A DNA stretch of 6,732 nt from Caldisericaceae bacterium (GTDB lineage Bacteria > Caldisericota > Caldisericia > Caldisericales > Caldisericaceae), in contig JALSNB010000350.1 of assembly GCA_026987225.1 (NCBI GenBank), forward strand, positions 1-6,732, written 5' to 3'. Numbering within the stretch: position 1 is the first letter of the stretch; every line of letters begins with the position of its first letter. The notes below the pieces were generated by a model. The model was not told the origin of the DNA. It worked only from the letters and a program-made list of their open reading frames with translations, and searched no databases. Made by a program: the position numbers and the translations under genes. Shown piece after piece: positions 4,175 through 6,732 of the stretch.

Positions 4175-6732
4175 CTAAACGAGTTTTAATGAAACCACTT
4201 TTGAAACACCGTCTTCTTCCATTGTAATTCCGTAGAGCAGATGTGCTTTTTGCATCGTTTCTTTGTTGTGCGTTATCACGATGAACTGCGCAAAGTCGGA
4301 TTCTTCGGATAGGAGTTCGCCGAATTTCACGACGTTCTCTTCGTCAAGTGCGGCGTCCACCTCGTCAAGAACATAGAAAGGTGCGGGCTTCACTTTGAAA
4401 ATTGCAAAGAGGAAGGCAAGCGCGGTGAGTGATTTTTCTCCTCCCGAAAGCAGCGGAAGCGACTGCTTTTTTTTGCCGGGAAGCCTTACGTTTAGCTCTA
4501 TGCCTTTTACGTCGTTTCTTTCGTCCAAAATTCTTCCTATCGTTGCCTCGCCGCCTTTGAACATTCTTCTGAAAAATACGGAGAAATATTTTTCCACGCC
4601 GCTCAGTGTCTTTTCGAATTCTTCGTGCGCGCGTTTTTCCATTTCGCTTATGAACAGTTCCAGCTCTTTTTTTGACGAAAGCACATCATTGTAAACGGAT
4701 TCTTTCTTTTTCAGCTCTTCCTTTATGCTTTCCTCTTCCTCGACGCTCGTAAAGTCGATTGCCCCGAGAGAATTGATTTTTGCTTTTAGCGACGAGATTT
4801 CAAGGCGTATCTTCTTTGTGTCCACATTGTAAGCGATTTCCCGCTCTTTTATATCCTTTTCGCGCATTCTTTCCAGGGCGCTCTTTATCTGTGCGTTTTT
4901 TTCGGCAAGCGAGACGTGCTGCTTTTCCATTTTTCTGAGAAGGTTTTCCTTTTGCTCTTCCATGCGTGCAATTTCAAGATTTATTCGTTTTATTTCTCTG
5001 TCCGTTGCGTCGATTTTTTCACCGAGTTCTTTTTCCTTTTCCGAAAACTCGGCAAGGTCGAGCTTTATTTTGTTATGTGCTTTTTCCGTTTCATATATGC
5101 TTTCCACCGTTTTTTTTAGCTCTTCTTCTAAAAGCAACTTTTCCTTTTTGAGCCTTTCAATATTTTTTTGCGTGCCTTCAAGCCGCATCGTCATCTGGTT
5201 AATGTCCTTTTGCACGGTTTCGAGTTTGAATTCAGTATCCTTAAGGCTGATCAGGGCGTTATGGAGTTCGTTTTTGAGCTGTTCGAGCGTCCTTCTCTTT
5301 TCTGCAAGGCGTGCGTCCGTGTCGGCACGCTCCATTTTGCTCATTAGTTTCTCTATTTCCGCTTTGATTGCTTCCGCCGCTTGCATTTTTTCGTTTATCT
5401 CGCTTTCCAGTGCCTTTATCTTGGGCTTCAGCATCAGTGCCTTTTTCTTTTCGGCAAGCTTTCGTTCCGCATTTTCCAACTCTTTTTGGAGGTTTTTTAC
5501 CGTTTGCTTCGCATTGTTTATTTCTTCGGATAGTTTCGAAACTTGTTTTTCTTTTTCCGATTTTTCTTTGTTGAGTTCCGCAACAATTCTCTTTTTTTCT
5601 TCGATAAGCAGACTGCTGTTTATCTTTACTTCAAACGGAGAGAAGAGCACAAATCCGTCTTTTGTTATTATCTCTTTTATAAACAAGTGTTCTGCGTTGT
5701 TTTTGAAAAACTCCGTTCCGTCGGCAAGCGTTTCCGAAACGTAAATTCCCTTAAGATACGGGGAGTTTATCGTGTCCGTAATTGGTACGACTTTTGGGGT
5801 GCGGGTTTCCTTTAGCGGGATGAGGTTTTCTTTTATGAAGAAATGCCCTTTTCTTTTCGAGCGGAGCTCGCTTGATTTCTCAAGGATAAATGCCCCTAAC
5901 TCGTCTTCTATCCCCATTCCGGTTCTTGCAAGCGGTATTGTGCTTCCGAGCGTTCCGTTTTTGAACTGCCTTCCGCCGGATTCGTGTTCCCTTATAAATC
6001 GTTCCGCTTCGTTTATTCTGTATTTCAAAAGCGCAATTTCCTCCGAGATCTTCTGTCTCTGCGATTCTTTTTCGGAAATCAGTGCCAAAAGCTCGTTTAT
6101 TTTGCTCTCTATCTGCGAAGGTTCTTTTATTTCCGCTTTTTCCGCTTCCCTTACGATAAATTCCGTTTTGCTCTTTTCCTTTTCAAGGTAGTTTATTTCG
6201 GAAAGCATCGATGAAAGCGTTCGCTCCTTCACTATTCTTTCGTTCTGCAATTTTTGCAAAAATGTTTTTCTTTCTTTCTCCTTTTCGATAAGCGGCGCTA
6301 TTTCGTTTTCGAGTTCTTTTGTCTTTTGCTTAAGCGCGGAAACACGTTCTCTTTTTTCGGTAAGTTCAGTTTGCAATTTTTCCGCAAGGCTTTTTGCCTT
6401 TTTCAAATCGGCTTGTATGTAGTTTGTTTTTCTTGTGTTGCTTTCCGTTATAAGTGTTGTTTCATTTATCTTTTCTTCCGTTCTTTCCTTCTTTTCTTCG
6501 AGATAAAGTTCTTTTTCTTTCAATTTCGCTTCTTCTATTTTCGCTTTTTCTTTTTTCTCCCGCAGGGCGTTTAGCTCTTTGGATATTTCTTCTTTTTCTT
6601 TTTCCGCTTTGTAGAGTTCTTCTTTTTTTGCCCTTATTTTTTCTATTATTGCGTTTTCTTCGTTTTCTATATCCTTAATCCCGCTCTTTATCGTTTCGAT
6701 TTCACGTTTCAAATTTGTGATCGTGTAGTTAA
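4175..6732 (-). CDS. smc: Chromosome segregation protein SMC (partial: N-terminal ATPase head outside window)
   Basis: SMC forms a V-shaped dimeric ATPase that, with ScpA and ScpB, loads on DNA and extrudes loops to organise and segregate the chromosome. Counting from the TTG at 6712 (residue 1), residues 1-248 are the ascending coiled coil, about 250-366 the hinge, and 368-690 the descending coil. The C-terminal ATPase half-head follows: FRRMFKGGEA, the ABC signature LSGGEKSLTALAF (from 755), Walker B FYVLDEVD (Asp783, catalytic Glu784), and the switch histidine in VITHNKETM (His815). These match canonical bacterial SMC closely and all key residues are present. The frame stays open from 6712 to the window edge and reads as more coil (NYTITNLKRE), so TTG 6712 is not the true start. 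The Walker A head and first part of the coil, about 240-300 residues, must lie beyond 6732. The hinge is clearly recognisable only in outline. The stop codon lies 37 bp from the aldolase start on the same strand. Confidence 0.95.
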   Translation of the reverse strand, partial: NYTITNLKREIETIKSGIKDIENEENAIIEKIRAKKEELYKAEKEKEEISKELNALREKKEKAKIEEAKLKEKELYLEEKKERTEEKINETTLITESNTRKTNYIQADLKKAKSLAEKLQTELTEKRERVSALKQKTKELENEIAPLIEKEKERKTFLQKLQNERIVKERTLSSMLSEINYLEKEKSKTEFIVREAEKAEIKEPSQIESKINELLALISEKESQRQKISEEIALLKYRINEAERFIREHESGGRQFKNGTLGSTIPLARTGMGIEDELGAFILEKSSELRSKRKGHFFIKENLIPLKETRTPKVVPITDTINSPYLKGIYVSETLADGTEFFKNNAEHLFIKEIITKDGFVLFSPFEVKINSSLLIEEKKRIVAELNKEKSEKEKQVSKLSEEINNAKQTVKNLQKELENAERKLAEKKKALMLKPKIKALESEINEKMQAAEAIKAEIEKLMSKMERADTDARLAEKRRTLEQLKNELHNALISLKDTEFKLETVQKDINQMTMRLEGTQKNIERLKKEKLLLEEELKKTVESIYETEKAHNKIKLDLAEFSEKEKELGEKIDATDREIKRINLEIARMEEQKENLLRKMEKQHVSLAEKNAQIKSALERMREKDIKEREIAYNVDTKKIRLEISSLKAKINSLGAIDFTSVEEEESIKEELKKKESVYNDVLSSKKELELFISEMEKRAHEEFEKTLSGVEKYFSVFFRRMFKGGEATIGRILDERNDVKGIELNVRLPGKKKQSLPLLSGGEKSLTALAFLFAIFKVKPAPFYVLDEVDAALDEENVVKFGELLSEESDFAQFIVITHNKETMQKAHLLYGITMEEDGVSKVVSLKLV

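Noticed and set aside
4962..5744. Plus-strand open frame of 260 codons rich in Ser and Phe
   Set aside because: It is the antisense shadow of the smc coiled coil: Lys/Glu codons read backwards give Phe/Ser/Leu. The same applies to the other plus-strand frames between 4395 and 6678.

Overview
The window looks like part of a low-G+C bacterial chromosome, cut through a gene at both ends. The right half carries two recognisable housekeeping-type genes on the minus strand: the C-terminal three quarters of an SMC chromosome-organisation ATPase, followed by a class I aldolase of the LacD (tagatose-1,6-bisphosphate aldolase) family with its own strong ribosome binding site and a clean intrinsic terminator. 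Nothing seen fixes the phylum. The SMC head is typical of bacteria, but its hinge is unusually divergent, which would fit a lineage away from the well-studied phyla.

Layout: (a) 2-1660, plus strand: an AT-rich gene for an unrecognised membrane protein with about nine membrane helices and a soluble helical tail. Its reading frame is open to the left edge, so its true start is outside the window. (b) 1638-2111, plus strand: a Lys/Glu-rich coiled-coil frame overlapping the end of (a) in the +1 frame. It opens with a perfect 21-bp tandem repeat that encodes perfect heptads. It has no visible ribosome binding site, so it is either translationally coupled or the detached tail of (a) after a frameshift. 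(c) 2112-2993: about 880 bp without a convincing gene. It holds short protein-like open stretches on the minus strand in shifted frames, best read as decayed coding sequence. (d) 2994-3022: terminator for the aldolase. (e) 3052-4137, minus: LacD-family aldolase. (f) 4175-6732, minus: partial smc.

The two halves are convergent and differ in base composition. Hand counts of single 60-base lines give 14/60 and 19/60 G+C in the membrane/coiled-coil genes, against 24/60 and 26/60 in the aldolase and smc. With the decayed stretch between them, this suggests that an accessory block lies against conserved chromosome. The SMC and aldolase genes have no obvious functional link; they probably just lie in tandem, and a candidate promoter at the smc stop codon could serve the aldolase alone. 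The membrane/coiled-coil pair is the only part that could be an undescribed system. Its sequence supports a membrane-anchored, self-associating protein but gives no function.
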